Origin: Siphonodentalium dalli
Taxonomy: Eukaryota; Mollusca; Scaphopoda; Gadilida; Siphonodentaliidae
Assembly (NCBI GenBank): GCA_032622095.1
Contig: CP136065.1
Coordinates: 56,603,949 to 56,667,948, forward strand
Length of the DNA: 64,000 nt
Reading direction: 5' to 3'
The position numbers and the translations under genes were made by a program. Below the pieces are notes generated by a model. That model saw only the letters and a list, made by a program, of their open reading frames with translations, made no database searches and was not told the DNA's origin. This document shows, in pieces, positions 47,011 to 57,838 of this stretch (positions are counted from its first letter, which is position 1; each line of letters starts with the position of its first letter).

Positions 47011-48534
47011 GTAATCCACTCGTATATATATAGGGGAGGTAACACGATTCGTTTATCTGGTCAATTTTCTCATTTGCTTTCTTTAGGTCGGTGGTTTCTT
47101 CATGTAGTGGAGTGTTTTCCTGTCAAGTTAATATCTGCGCGTCATATGGCATGTCGATAAACACCAATAGGGCATACGTGTGTCTTTGTTTCTCTGGAAA
47201 CCCTCTTACGGATCATCGATACGTTTAAAAATAATATATGTTGATGAAAATTTAAAATTTGTGGATGTGAAATTTCGTCATATGCGAGTAATAAGAAAAT
47301 TTTCCTCTTCAACGTGTTTTTTAAATTACATTGTATTTGGTCTCAGTGTCTGCATGGAGACATCCATGTCTTATGTTAAAGTAGTTCGTCGCCTGTTATG
47401 AGACAAGATAACAGCATCAAAAGGTGATGGCTGTAGAGTTTCAAAGTGATTTACGAACAAAGTGTTCACTGTTGTCAAGTTCCGTTAATCCAGATGGATC
47501 GATAATACATGAACTACCGTACTTACAAACTAATTATGGACGATTTCGAAGTTATAGAAAGTATCCCATCAGAGTGATTAACATGGTCTCTTCTTTTACC
47601 CCAACGTGTATAACAACAAAGAACATTATATGTTAGTTCTTCTTGGTATGTTTGCAATAAAGAGCGTTTGTCAGCTTAGAATTGTGCGCATGCAACGTTT
47701 AAAACAAATTACAATGACTATAATTCAAGTTTATTCAACCGTACGTAAAATTCCTTTGTATGCATTTCATATATGTTCACAAGGACTCCAAGGCAAGTTG
47801 TATCCCCTCACTACATGCTGTTCTGACCACTGCCACCACCTACTAGTATCCAACCCCAGTAATACTTAATCCTATAGAATGTTGACCAACTTGGTCTGGC
47901 CTAATTTATACATTTTAATGCCCACAAACTGACTCAAAAGAGACAAAAATAATATTGGTTACATATATAGGTAGAAAGTTATCTCCAATTTGGTGTATTC
48001 CTTGTATAAGTTGATTCAGACGAACGCCGGGTATGAGCACCGGTCTGACGCTGGCAGGGTGTTTTTTCTACTCGTTCGACTTGGTGTCCGCCAAACAGAC
48101 TCAAAGAGTCGAGTATGAGTCTTTTGTCTGTAGTTTCAATAAAAAGTTTCGACCAGTCAGAAGCAGTTATTACTGTTTTGACACCCTGACTGCTCAGAAA
48201 CCCGCAAGATTTCCGCACCAATAGTCTTGAACTGTTTTTGAATAATTTATTTCTCGTGCTCAGGAATAACGTCCTTGTACAAGTGTAGACTATAATAATC
48301 AGTGACTGAATTGTCCGACACATGCTAGCGCAATTATCACATAGATCTATTTAAAAAAAGAAATTACTCAACTACCTTATTAGTGTAAACAATATTGTAT
48401 TTCTCAAGGCACACGGATACATTTATATCATACACAATACAACACAAGAGATAAAGGTGTCGGACATTAAGCATTGGCTTATTTGTGACCATTTCCGCGA
48501 TATAACGATACATCATGATTTGTATAGATCATGC

Positions 48535-49043
48535 CATGAATCTCTACTCCGGCTAATGCCCGTATAGAGATCATATTCAACCAGTACAAAACCTGGGAAC
48601 TTTTGAAGTTTTGACAGAGGACCTTATAAAGTCGAAAAAATAACATAGGCAATGTATTTCTTAGTTATTATCTGTTTCTTAATAATGTACTTCGCTGTAG
48701 GTGAAGGTCCCAACTAAAAATTTCACGATTTAAGAGACTTTGTGAGTGATTTTGCTTTGCGTTTCTTACAATTATGGAATTTCTCCTGGGTAATTAATTG
48801 AGTGTTTATTGCGATATCGGCTCACATAAGTCGCAGAAAAGCATGCAATTTCCAGTTGGTACCTTCACCTACAGTGAAGTACACTATTAAGGAACACATA
48901 ATAATTAACAAATATATTCCCTGTGTTATTTTTTCGACTTTACAAGGTTCCCTGTCAAAACTTCAAAAAGTTCCAAGGATTTGTACTGGTGGAATATGAT
49001 CTCTACGAGCGTTAGGCATAGTATAGATTCATGGCATGATCTA
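48535..49043. mobile_element. Fold-back element, copy 2, with 11-bp target duplication
   Basis: TAGATCATGCCATGAATC ... ATTCATGGCATGATCTA with ~190-bp arms. Flanked by direct CATGATTTGTA at 48524-48534 and 49044-49054. Homologous to 19396-19890. Long terminal inverted repeats plus a 9-11 bp duplication fit Mutator-like (MULE) non-autonomous elements (inference). Confidence 0.88.
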
Positions 49044-49659
49044 CATGATTTGTATTGTTCTCCAATAATATAACGAATAGACGGTTCCACAAACACCGGC
49101 GAGCATATCCGTGGCTTATCGTTGCAGGTCCAACACGTCGCAGTACATAACTTTGATGTGTCAATGGCAGAGCACTCTTATTTGTATTCACAACTATTTA
49201 TATGAGATATCAATCTACATGCTTTATATATACTCTGAAATAACTTGTCAAAGTCAAGGCAATTTTCCAAATGTTTTCATCCAGCGGGAACTGTTCAATT
49301 GAAGCAAAAAGCTTGTCAAAACCATATTTATAAATGTGCAACCGGCGAAAAAAAGTCTCAAACATTTCTGATAACATAAATTTTTTGACCGCCAAGCTTG
49401 GCTCTCTAGGTTAACGGTCAGTGAAATTGCGTAAATTCTTGGCGTGTATTGCCTTTTTAGTGTTTTATCGGCAATGTAATTATGAAGATGAGGAATGATA
49501 TCCATTTACCATGTTTTGACACAAAAACTAGATGGAATCTGTCTTTTAAAATAAGCGATAATCGGAAAACAAAATTTTCAGCTTCATAATTATGTTGATC
49601 TGAGATTCCAGTTTGGGGGTTCAGTTATCAGGTTGTACACATTCTCAGTGTAATATGTT

Positions 49660-50975
49660 ATTTTTATCAGCCTCTGTTACCATTGCGGGAATATTGGTAA
49701 TCATCTGTCATATATTGACAATACATACGAATAACTGGTGTTATATTTGAGACAATGGAGTATAAAACATGTTCGCAGAATAGATTATTATTTAGGCGAT
49801 TGCAAAACAGGTCATATTTCAGATTACTGCAATAGGTTCTCAGACGATCGAGAGTGGTAAACTTGACTTGGTCCTGTAAACGTTGTTTGACAAGAGAACG
49901 GTATAGTTTTACGACCTTTGGAGATATATCCCTTGATATCTGGAACTGAGTCACAAAATTTCGCTTCTGGTGAAAGGCTATTCCATTCCATAGTTTTAAA
50001 GTGGCTGGTAGGAATGGGTTTTCGTATCTTAATTATCGCAAGAAATAGAGGGCGTCTGTGTCCTTTTTGTCTGAAGTCGTAAGTGTTTTGGCTTCCAGAT
50101 ACCGGGGACAAGTCTATATAAGTAAGGAGGCGTGTCTCGCTTAACAAAATTTAAGATTGTTTTCCTTTTCTCTTCTGATCAAAGGTGTACCTCGGTCGGT
50201 TTCTCGTAACAAAGAGTCCTTACTACAGCTTCTAATTGTCACTGTGAACAATCGCGCGGCTTCGTATTGGTGTCGTTGAGATAGATTGAATCCTCATATG
50301 TACATACTGCGGAAGCATATTCCATTACTGGACGGATATAGTATAAGTATATGCGTTCCAGGGTTCTCCTGTCCAGGATGAATGTATACTTCCTCGGTAT
50401 ATACAGTCGACTACTTCCTCAATATATACAGTCGACTTGCAGCTCAATATTCAATATGTTATATGATCATGCCCAGTACTATCCCCATTAAAGGGTAGAC
50501 CAAGATGTTTATGTGTTTCAATTTCGTCAATATTCTGTCCAAACAAACGCAGATGTGGGTGGTCGATTGCGTTGGTTTTCCAGGATATGAGAAGTGACCC
50601 TGTTTTGGCGGGATTGAATTTAACTTGCAATTTCTGCAACCATTTTGCGAAAACCAACCTCATGTCGTTGTTAATAACTTCGGCTGCCAATATGGGATCT
50701 TCAATCGAAAGATATAGAGACGTATCGTCATCAAAAATCCTAATATTGCTCGTAACATTTTCTACGATGTCGTTAATGTATACTAAAAAGAGAAGAGGGC
50801 CGAGTATGGAGATTTGGGGCACATCACCTGAGACACACTTCCAGCTTGAATTGGATTTCGAAACAATTACTCGCTGTTGTCTATTATCTAAATACTCTTC
50901 CAGTAGATATTGTGTCGCGCCAATAATTCCCATACTTCTAAGTTTACAATTATTACAAGCACAAAAGGCCACTTA
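49660..50975 (-). pseudogene. Non-LTR retrotransposon relic C: RT palm to C-terminus
   Basis: Minus strand. 50972-50451 encodes RT motifs LLEEYLDNRQQRV, GDVPQISILGPLLFLVYIND, IRIFDDDTSLYL (catalytic box, FADD degraded to FDDD), VKFNPAKTGSLLIS and THKHLGLPF. It continues through IRPVMEYAS (~50330) and, with frame breaks, KTMEWNSLSPE (~50000) and RLRTYCSNLKYDLFCNRL (~49840). This order is standard for CR1/Nimbus-like mollusc LINEs. Frameshifts, the altered GVPQGS (DVPQIS) and the missing endonuclease show it is inactive. Confidence 0.9.
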
Positions 50976-51479
50976 TGGCTCGAAAATGTCAATAAACGAC
51001 ATAAATAAAAGACATGTTAATAACAAGCCGCCTCTCTTAACTTTAAACACGCGGTCAATCCAGATTAACTATAGCTCCGCGCATGTAAAAGAAGAAAAGA
51101 AAAAAAACTGGGTTTAGCTGGACCGTTGAATGACATGGTTTAGTTGCCAGTTTAAGGTTATCAAATGCAAAACAATTATTGCAATTGAGAAAAAGTTATC
51201 CCCACACACTAAGTTACAGATGTGAGTGCTCCTCGCTTATAAATTTGCAACCAAAATATGCTCATCATAATTATCGATTCTCGATGACGTCATAACGCAG
51301 CGGTCCGCATTAGGCAAGTACGTGTATTTAGCTCGACGGTATAGAGACACTTCTGCTAAACCATGGGTCTATCTGGACTGGGTTTAAAGCAGAGATGACG
51401 AATGCGTCAATTAGACATGCGGTCTCGGGTTTAAACCAGAGTTAGATGTCAAGCGGCCACTTAAAGACACGGTTGGCCT

Positions 51480-52005
51480 TGGCGGTGGGTATCCTGTGAA
51501 CATATCTCCACCCGTCAAAAACCGCCACAAACAGAAAGAACATCAAAATGTAGATAGACTTTGTCCGTATACAAATCAGAAATATCGCATAAACAGTATG
51601 TTATGGTCATATGTTTGGCCATTGTTATGTAAACAAAAGCATAAAAAGTTACTTTTCTGGTGTTTGTTTATATTATGATGGTAAACATAAAGAGCGTTCT
51701 TTGTTGGTGAATACCTGATATGGAACTAATAAAGAGCGTTTATGCCATTTGTGTGTGATTAGCCAGTAACATTGTGCTGTCTTCTGTAACACGATCAGGC
51801 TCTTGCTTAGGTAAAATATAGTAGGTCTTTATGATAACATGTTGTTTACGCGATGGTCATGGTATATATGAACGGAACTGTATGCGTTTTAATGTTTTTC
51901 TGTTTACGGTGTTTGGAACAAATATGAATATTTTCGACAATTAAGGCTGCACGTGCCTTTAAACCTAGAGGTTTACGCAGACCAGTGTTAAACCGGAGAT
52001 GACAA
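51480..52005 (-). mobile_element. SINE-like element, inverted copy of the 29097-29690 body
   Basis: Shares GCGGTGGGTATCCTGT, CGTCAAAAACCG, AAACAGTATGTTAT, GTAAACATAAAGAGCGTT and CATTTGTGTGTGATTA with the reverse complement of 29.4-29.68 kb. The two tRNA-like heads differ. Confidence 0.65.
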
Positions 52006-53780
52006 ATCCAGCGCATTTTTTATGGGAGAAATGTCAAATTCGAAAACAACATTCGAGATTTCAAACCTCAAAATCCGATTATTATCTCTGCTGTTGCAAT
52101 TGGCAATTTTATTTTGAGTGCACATATCACTCCCAAACTTGTAGACATAGAATTTGCACTGGTCTGGAAGGGTGTACACACTTATGCAAATTTAGTTTGC
52201 CAACATGGGTGGTGTAAATACGATTTGGTCACCAGGTGTCGACCATGTTTACAATTGGTCACAATGTCATGTTTGGTAATGCTGCAATGCACCTACCACT
52301 CTGATTGGTATGTGATTAACCCGTGTACGTTATGTGGTATTGTGGTCTAAATTTCCTACTGTAAGTTGAGAACTGCAATTTGTCGTGGGCCCGATAATAA
52401 AAAAAGTCGGACACGAGCATAGAGTCGTGGCCACGAGAATATAAAGTCGTGGCCATGAGAATACAAGAAAACCATAGTCAGAAATGGTAACGCGCTCAAG
52501 ATAATATATTATATACCCATGCTTATAATTATAGAATATAAAATATATTGGTTTCGCGAATGACCAACTCAGAATTCCGTTAAAATAACAATAACAACCA
52601 GCACCTAATTAACGAAACGGCGGCCGACTCGGCCGTCTCCGACGGTCCGACCACAACCCCAGTGGGCTGCAGAACGAAACATATCTATAAAAGTTGAAAT
52701 ATAAGACTTACAAATTATTTTTTAAATTTCTTGTATTGTAATTGACATAGCTTGTCACAAACCAAAAATCAACATTATTGACTTAATAATGTAAAGGACG
52801 ATAAACGAAATTGAAATTCCCAACTACACCTTTTACCGGACTCGGCCTCCTGGTCGCGCAGTTCGACTTTTAAACCGGAAAAAACAATTATCTATAAATA
52901 AAATGCCCATAGGACCACAGCTATCAAAAATTTGCAGAACAGTATACACGCGGCGCGCGCTAATAAAGTCGTGGTCACAAGTTGCTAAGCTAGCCCATCA
53001 TGAGCGAACAGGAAATGACAAGACGTGTATTCTAAACCCGTGTCGGCTGGTTCGTGTACACGTTCTTCATGTGCAATTTCAATGCAAAGACTAGACCAAT
53101 TAGAATAAGTTATCAATGCGATTATATCATGAATGCTCAGCAACTGGACCCCTTAAAATATGCCGAACAATTAATGTCAACGATCGGACATAATCAGTCT
53201 CGTGGTTTCGTCACGCGTAAATAAGACGTGCGGTGTAGAGAAAGGACAAGCTGTCTATCACGTGCGAATACTCCAAACATCGAGTCCTAGGCTCAACACC
53301 ACGACCCCATATTGTGTGAGTCCATCTCGCAGTGTCATGGGTCACATGTATGGTCGTCAATATAATTTCCAAACAACGAGCCTGTTGACCGGATATTTTC
53401 TTTTGCGTTTCTGGCCAATTCCTTAAGTTACCTCCAACATCGAGACAAATATTTGATGTCGATAGACACACAAGTTAGACGATTGTTTAAACTCCAGGTC
53501 CAGATTGGGATTATTTGTTGATCGTCTATTGTGAAAAATAAACAACGGAAGAATGGATGTCCTGTTGAAGTGGAATGTGATGCTACTCTCGGCAAGCTAT
53601 AAGCTATCGATTCCAACTTTTTTTGCAGCAAGTTCAACTTTCAACAGACAACGTGGTGTGAAAACATGGAATTTTCGTCGCCGATTGTCGGATTATCTTC
53701 CCGCGATTAAACACACTCCCGTCGAACATTTTAACGCCCCGTTTTGTAGATTTAAAGACTCACACAATGTTCGGGCCCCG

Positions 53781-53878
53781 AGTATTTCTGATCCGAACCT
53801 TCAATATACACATTTATGCATAACGACCCAGTATTTCTGATCCGAACCTTCAATATTCACATTTATGCATAACAACCC
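53781..53878 (+). repeat. 49-bp tandem duplication
   Basis: AGTATTTCTGATCCGAACCT recurs at 53781 and 53830, nearly identical. Confidence 0.92.
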
Positions 53879-53922
53879 TGTAGTTAAAGTGAAGAAAATA
53901 TGAAGACATTGTTTTATTGTGA

Positions 53923-54170
53923 ATAGGCTCCCATCAGCTGTGTTTTTGAGATGGGACATTTATATAGAAAATCAAAAAATATTTATATACATAACGAATC
54001 CTGAAATAGAATATTTACATAACCTAAAAATAATGTTGCGAGCGAAATAGGCTCATATCAGCTGTGTTTTTTGAGATGGGACATTTATATAGAAAATCAT
54101 AAAATATTTATATACATAACGAATTCTGAAATAGAATATTTTCATAACCTAAAAATAATGTTGCGGATAC
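53923..54170 (+). repeat. 124-bp tandem duplication
   Basis: ATAGGCTC(C/A)(C/T)ATCAGCTGTG recurs at 53923 and 54047 with only a few differences over the unit. Confidence 0.92.
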
Positions 54171-54528
54171 ACATTTATTCACGAACTGCAAGTAAAGTGT
54201 CACGTAATAGGGCAGCTATAAAGACAACACACCTGAGGCCTACAAATCTCCACTAAGCGACACACATAACTCATTTCGGGTATGAAAATAATCCCCTTAA
54301 CCCGGAATCCTGTTTGCGTGGAACAGTATTTATTGTTAGACTTTTCTCTATATATGTTAACAATAAATAAAAAAAACAATTGTCAAAAATTTTGGAAAGT
54401 TGAGTTCGGCCTATATTGATAGTGTGAATGTGACGTGGATGATATATTATTTGGAGTCTCTTGAAGTTTTGTGGGTCTTTAAAACAATGCTCTGGCGATT
54501 ATGACGATAATAAGTACTTCACGCTCTG

Positions 54529-54745
54529 TTATGTATAATGAAGGTATGTCCTTCATGTAAGAATACACTAACCTTAACTCTAACTCTAACCCTAGCCCCA
54601 ACTCTAGCCCTAACCCTAATCCTAAACAAAACCCTAGCCATAACCCTAACCACAACCCTAGGTCCCTAACCCTAACACATATGGATAATGGGGGATGGTG
54701 CGTGGTTTCGTGTATTCTTTCATGAAGGATATACTATATTGAATG
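54529..54745. repeat. Interstitial telomeric repeat inside an inverted repeat
   Basis: 54570-54682 is a degenerate run of CCCTAA/CTCTAA/CCCTAG units (complement of TTAGGG). It is flanked by inverted arms ATGAAGG...CTTCATGTAAGAATACAC and GTGTATTCTTTCATGAAGGA. Confidence 0.88.
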
Positions 54746-55240
54746 ACAAGTGTGTTGGTTAGCATGTCTTCCATACAAAGAAACTATAACTATAGTCGCA
54801 AATGGATTTATTCATATCCATATGTGATCATTGTCTCAACCAAAGTGCAAACCCTTATGAACTCACATTTATGCTTTCCAATGCAGGATTGCAAGCAAGA
54901 TATCAAGATGCACAATAAAAAATCATGATACTGTTTACACGAATGTTTCCAATGTTTATCAGCAATAACTGAAGCCTTCACTTCATAAAAAGCAATGAAC
55001 CCACCTTCGTCACTTCAAGGTGGTTCGCCCACTCGCCGCGCTTTGTTATATTGTGCGCATTGTTAACTGTAGTTGTTGGGTTTTCCAATTAGCTGACTTG
55101 ACGCCGGTTTGTTTATATGTGCTTTAATTTTGGGCTTATTTACGTTGCGATATCAATTATATCTTTTAATATTGGAACAAAATCATAGAGATATTTCAGT
55201 TTGATTTTCTGTAGATCTACTGATGCATGTTTCCACTTCC

Positions 55241-55419
55241 CCCACTATTTTTAACCGCATATATATGGAAAGAGTGGAAGATCAATGATCAATCGGGGGT
55301 CATTGTGTTTTGATCGGAAAAGTACTTAAACAAAGTGTTTGAATCCCGCAGCCGGTCAAAACCCAATGACCACATCGATCTTCCAGTCATTTCTTATATA
55401 TGCCGTTAGAAATAGTGGG
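55241..55419. repeat. Imperfect palindrome upstream of the hexosaminidase exon
   Basis: CCCACTATTT...GCATATATA...GGAAGATC pairs with GATCTTCC...TATATATGC...AAATAGTGGG. Arms ~75 bp with several indels. Confidence 0.75.
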
Positions 55420-55588
55420 AACATTGTAAATTTGCATGTGTATTCATAACAACGGCCGGGTTCTAATAATATCCAATAATTCAATGAGATTTTAATCAGG
55501 TTGTCAATAGACCATAAAACAATGATATATAACTCAACCACATATATCAGTTCTGGAACATTTATACACTTCTTGAAATCAATTTTAG

Positions 55589-56269
55589 GAAGCTCTTCAG
55601 CCAGTGAATCATCTCAGTCTACCGTGGATTATATAGCCGAAAACCTACAGTTGAAATTCAACGTGATCAATAATTTGGATGGTCATCGCGTCAGTATATC
55701 GTTCAAAAACACTGGTGAATTTCCTATACAATATGGCGACTGGGAGATTAACTTCTATCAACTTTTTCCGATAGCTAATTTGAATGAGAGAGGGGTGTTG
55801 ATCTTCTTCGATCTCGGTCTCGAGATAGCGCTCATAGAAGGTAGTCTCTACAGACTGTACGCGCTTGACACATTTGTGCCATTGATACACGGAAGTGTTC
55901 GGGTGGTGGATTTTTATCTGGAGGAGGGTAGTGTAGCGGTATCGGATGTGCTCCCTAACTGGTATATCAGTGCGCCCGGTATTCGACCGAAAGTTATCAC
56001 CAGCACCAGTGGAGAACACCTCAACTTCGTCGGGAATTTCACCAGCGCTAAGCAATGGAAACAGCATCCAAGGGACCCAAATAACCCATATACTCCACAA
56101 CATAGATACGAAAAATACAAGATGGACGACATGGGTGGTGCAGGAAAGTGGGTTATTCCTACTCCTCTCGAATACAGAGTGAATGATTCCCAATCCATCA
56201 TTATACAGACTGACAGGTGGATTGTGGTGGCGCCACCTAGGTTACAAAATGAGGGAGACATACTTGGAG
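55589..56269 (+). CDS. Chitobiase-type beta-N-acetylhexosaminidase (GH20), CHB_HEX domain exon, partial gene
   Basis: Exon of 227 codons from the acceptor AATTTTAG (AG at 55587-55588) to the donor GGAG|GTAGGT at 56270, phase 1 at both ends. It encodes the N-terminal carbohydrate-binding domain of bacterial/invertebrate chitobiase-type hexosaminidases (CHB_HEX), then the start of the GH20b domain. Recognisable stretches are YIAENLQLKFNVINNLDG, GDWEINFYQLFPI, LPNWYISAPGIRPKVI, NPYTPQHRYEKYK and VIPTPLEY. The enzyme removes terminal N-acetylglucosamine/galactosamine from chitin oligomers and glycoconjugates, in the secretory/lysosomal route. The upstream signal-peptide exon was not found. An ATG at 55522 lies in the same frame but gives no convincing signal peptide, so splicing into 55589 is preferred over a start inside this ORF. 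An imperfect palindrome (55241-55419) lies just upstream. Confidence 0.92.
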
Positions 56270-57048
56270 GTAGGTTAATACATGTCAACTAGATTGTCAT
56301 ATTATGATACTCATCCCACCGCAGGTGTCTGACCGGTATTGACCAATACTAGAACCTTTAGCTTCAATATCCAGTCGCCGTTAGCAACCCTTGGTCAGCT
56401 GAATCGTGTGCTCAACGAACAGGTTAAAGTAACTAAACTTTTCAAGGCGACCATTCAAAATCCAATCTTTAGCAAGAGCGATAATTCATTGCACATATAT
56501 ATGTAATGAGAAATGCGGCTGAATGGTTACTTATATATTGTTCGACATTTGATAAAATGGGTCTCAAATTCGTCGGAATTCTATACATTGTCGTCATACC
56601 ACCATACCTGATGTTGCATTACTATTATTCAACAGAAGATTTTTAGCTAGCACCGAGTTGGCCGCTATAAATTTTTTTTTATCAGACCTCAGTGCATATT
56701 GCCATTGAATTTAACGTTTCCTGGAAATTGCGTTTTGATATGAATTTCATCGAATAATTGGATTTGGCGTAATGATTTATAACATTCGGGAAATATATTA
56801 GCAGTCATTGATCTTGCATTGACGCCTGTCTAGTATTTTAGAGACTAATTTGTTTTTTCAAGCTGAATTAAACGATTTTCTGTCATAAAACATAGTCAAC
56901 GCAATACTTTATAGATAAATGTGTACTTATTGTGCAAAGATGTACTCACGATGCTGTAATTCCAGAATTCCAATTACAACACCAATATACACAATTTCTA
57001 TTAACATTGTTTTTGCTTTGTTCCAATGAATACAATACTAACTATTAA

Positions 57049-57240
57049 CTCTTTCTATACTAAATGGATTATCCCATACAGTTATAAATGTATACATTGG
57101 AATGGTCTATTACTCATTTGGAGTGATGCTAAGAAAATATGAGCAGAAATGTTTAGATAATAAGTTCAACAGACCACGTTTGTTGAACTTATTATCTGAA
57201 CATATCTGAAGGGAACTATGAGCATTTAGTATAGACAGTG
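57049..57240. mobile_element. TTAA-type MITE, copy c
   Basis: TTAA at 57045-57048 and 57241-57244 flank TIRs CTCTTTCTATACTAAATG / CATTTAGTATAGACAGTG. The internal palindrome AGATAATAAGTTCAACA is shared with copies a and b. A TTAA duplication is typical of piggyBac-type transposition (inference). Confidence 0.85.
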
Positions 57241-57838
57241 TTAAAGTAGACACATAACTACCAAGGAATGCAATTTTGTTGTTGAAAATTAAAAATAATA
57301 ATCATTGTTGCCCCTCTAAAACATTAAAACGATTTGAATTAAATGGTAGTAAATTAATTTATCAAAGAATATAGCGTCTAACATGTTGTTTTAAACAACA
57401 TAGTCTCAATAAAATGTTAATCAATTTTATATAAACTGACCTGTAACCCTGAATACATGTCTAAAAAGCTATGCCCGGTTTGACTGCAGTTTGATGTACG
57501 TAACATGGCAAACTTAGTACTGTGTTTCGTCCGAAAATTGATAAGCCGCATAATGACAGTGGCGACAGGGGCGATGTATCTACATATACAGGCTTTCGTT
57601 CCTAACTTTTTGATAGTAATCCTGTCTGGAATGAACACTGATAACCGGTCAATTGAATGTGAAATAGGATAAGGTGTTATTGTGTGGCGTGGGAGTTCTG
57701 GAAAGGGTTCAATATTTAAAGAGAGTTAACATGAGCTCATTAACAACAGGTCGCAAACCCAGCCTGAATATGTCACTGGAATATATTACAATGTAACTGT
57801 AAATTTTATTATGTAATAATGGTATAGGTGTATATGAT
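57222..57838 (+). repeat. 616-bp tandem duplication, left copy
   Basis: Begins at the MITE's right end (TTTAGTATAGACAGTGTTAAAGTAGACAC). Shares TGGTAGTAAATTAATTTATC, CTTAGTACT...TTTCGTCCGAAAA, CTGATAACCGGTCAATTG and TATTATGTAAT with the right copy. Confidence 0.85.

Larger units (their letters stand above)
35330..55588. other. Intergenic, repeat-rich interval (may include 5' exons of the hexosaminidase gene)
   Basis: No complete host gene is visible between the Ly6 stop codon and the first recognised hexosaminidase exon. The first exon of the hexosaminidase gene is expected here but was not identified. Outside the elements listed separately, 37100-38880, 42130-43180, 47050-48500, 52000-53780 and 54750-55240 show only AT-rich sequence and short unconvincing ORFs. 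Confidence 0.6.

Noticed and set aside
54570-54682. True chromosome end
   Set aside because: The CCCTAA units are degenerate, only ~110 bp long and embedded in single-copy-like DNA continuing on both sides.
55645-56288. Long minus-strand ORFs (182 and 124 codons)
   Set aside because: Antisense shadows of the hexosaminidase CHB_HEX exon.
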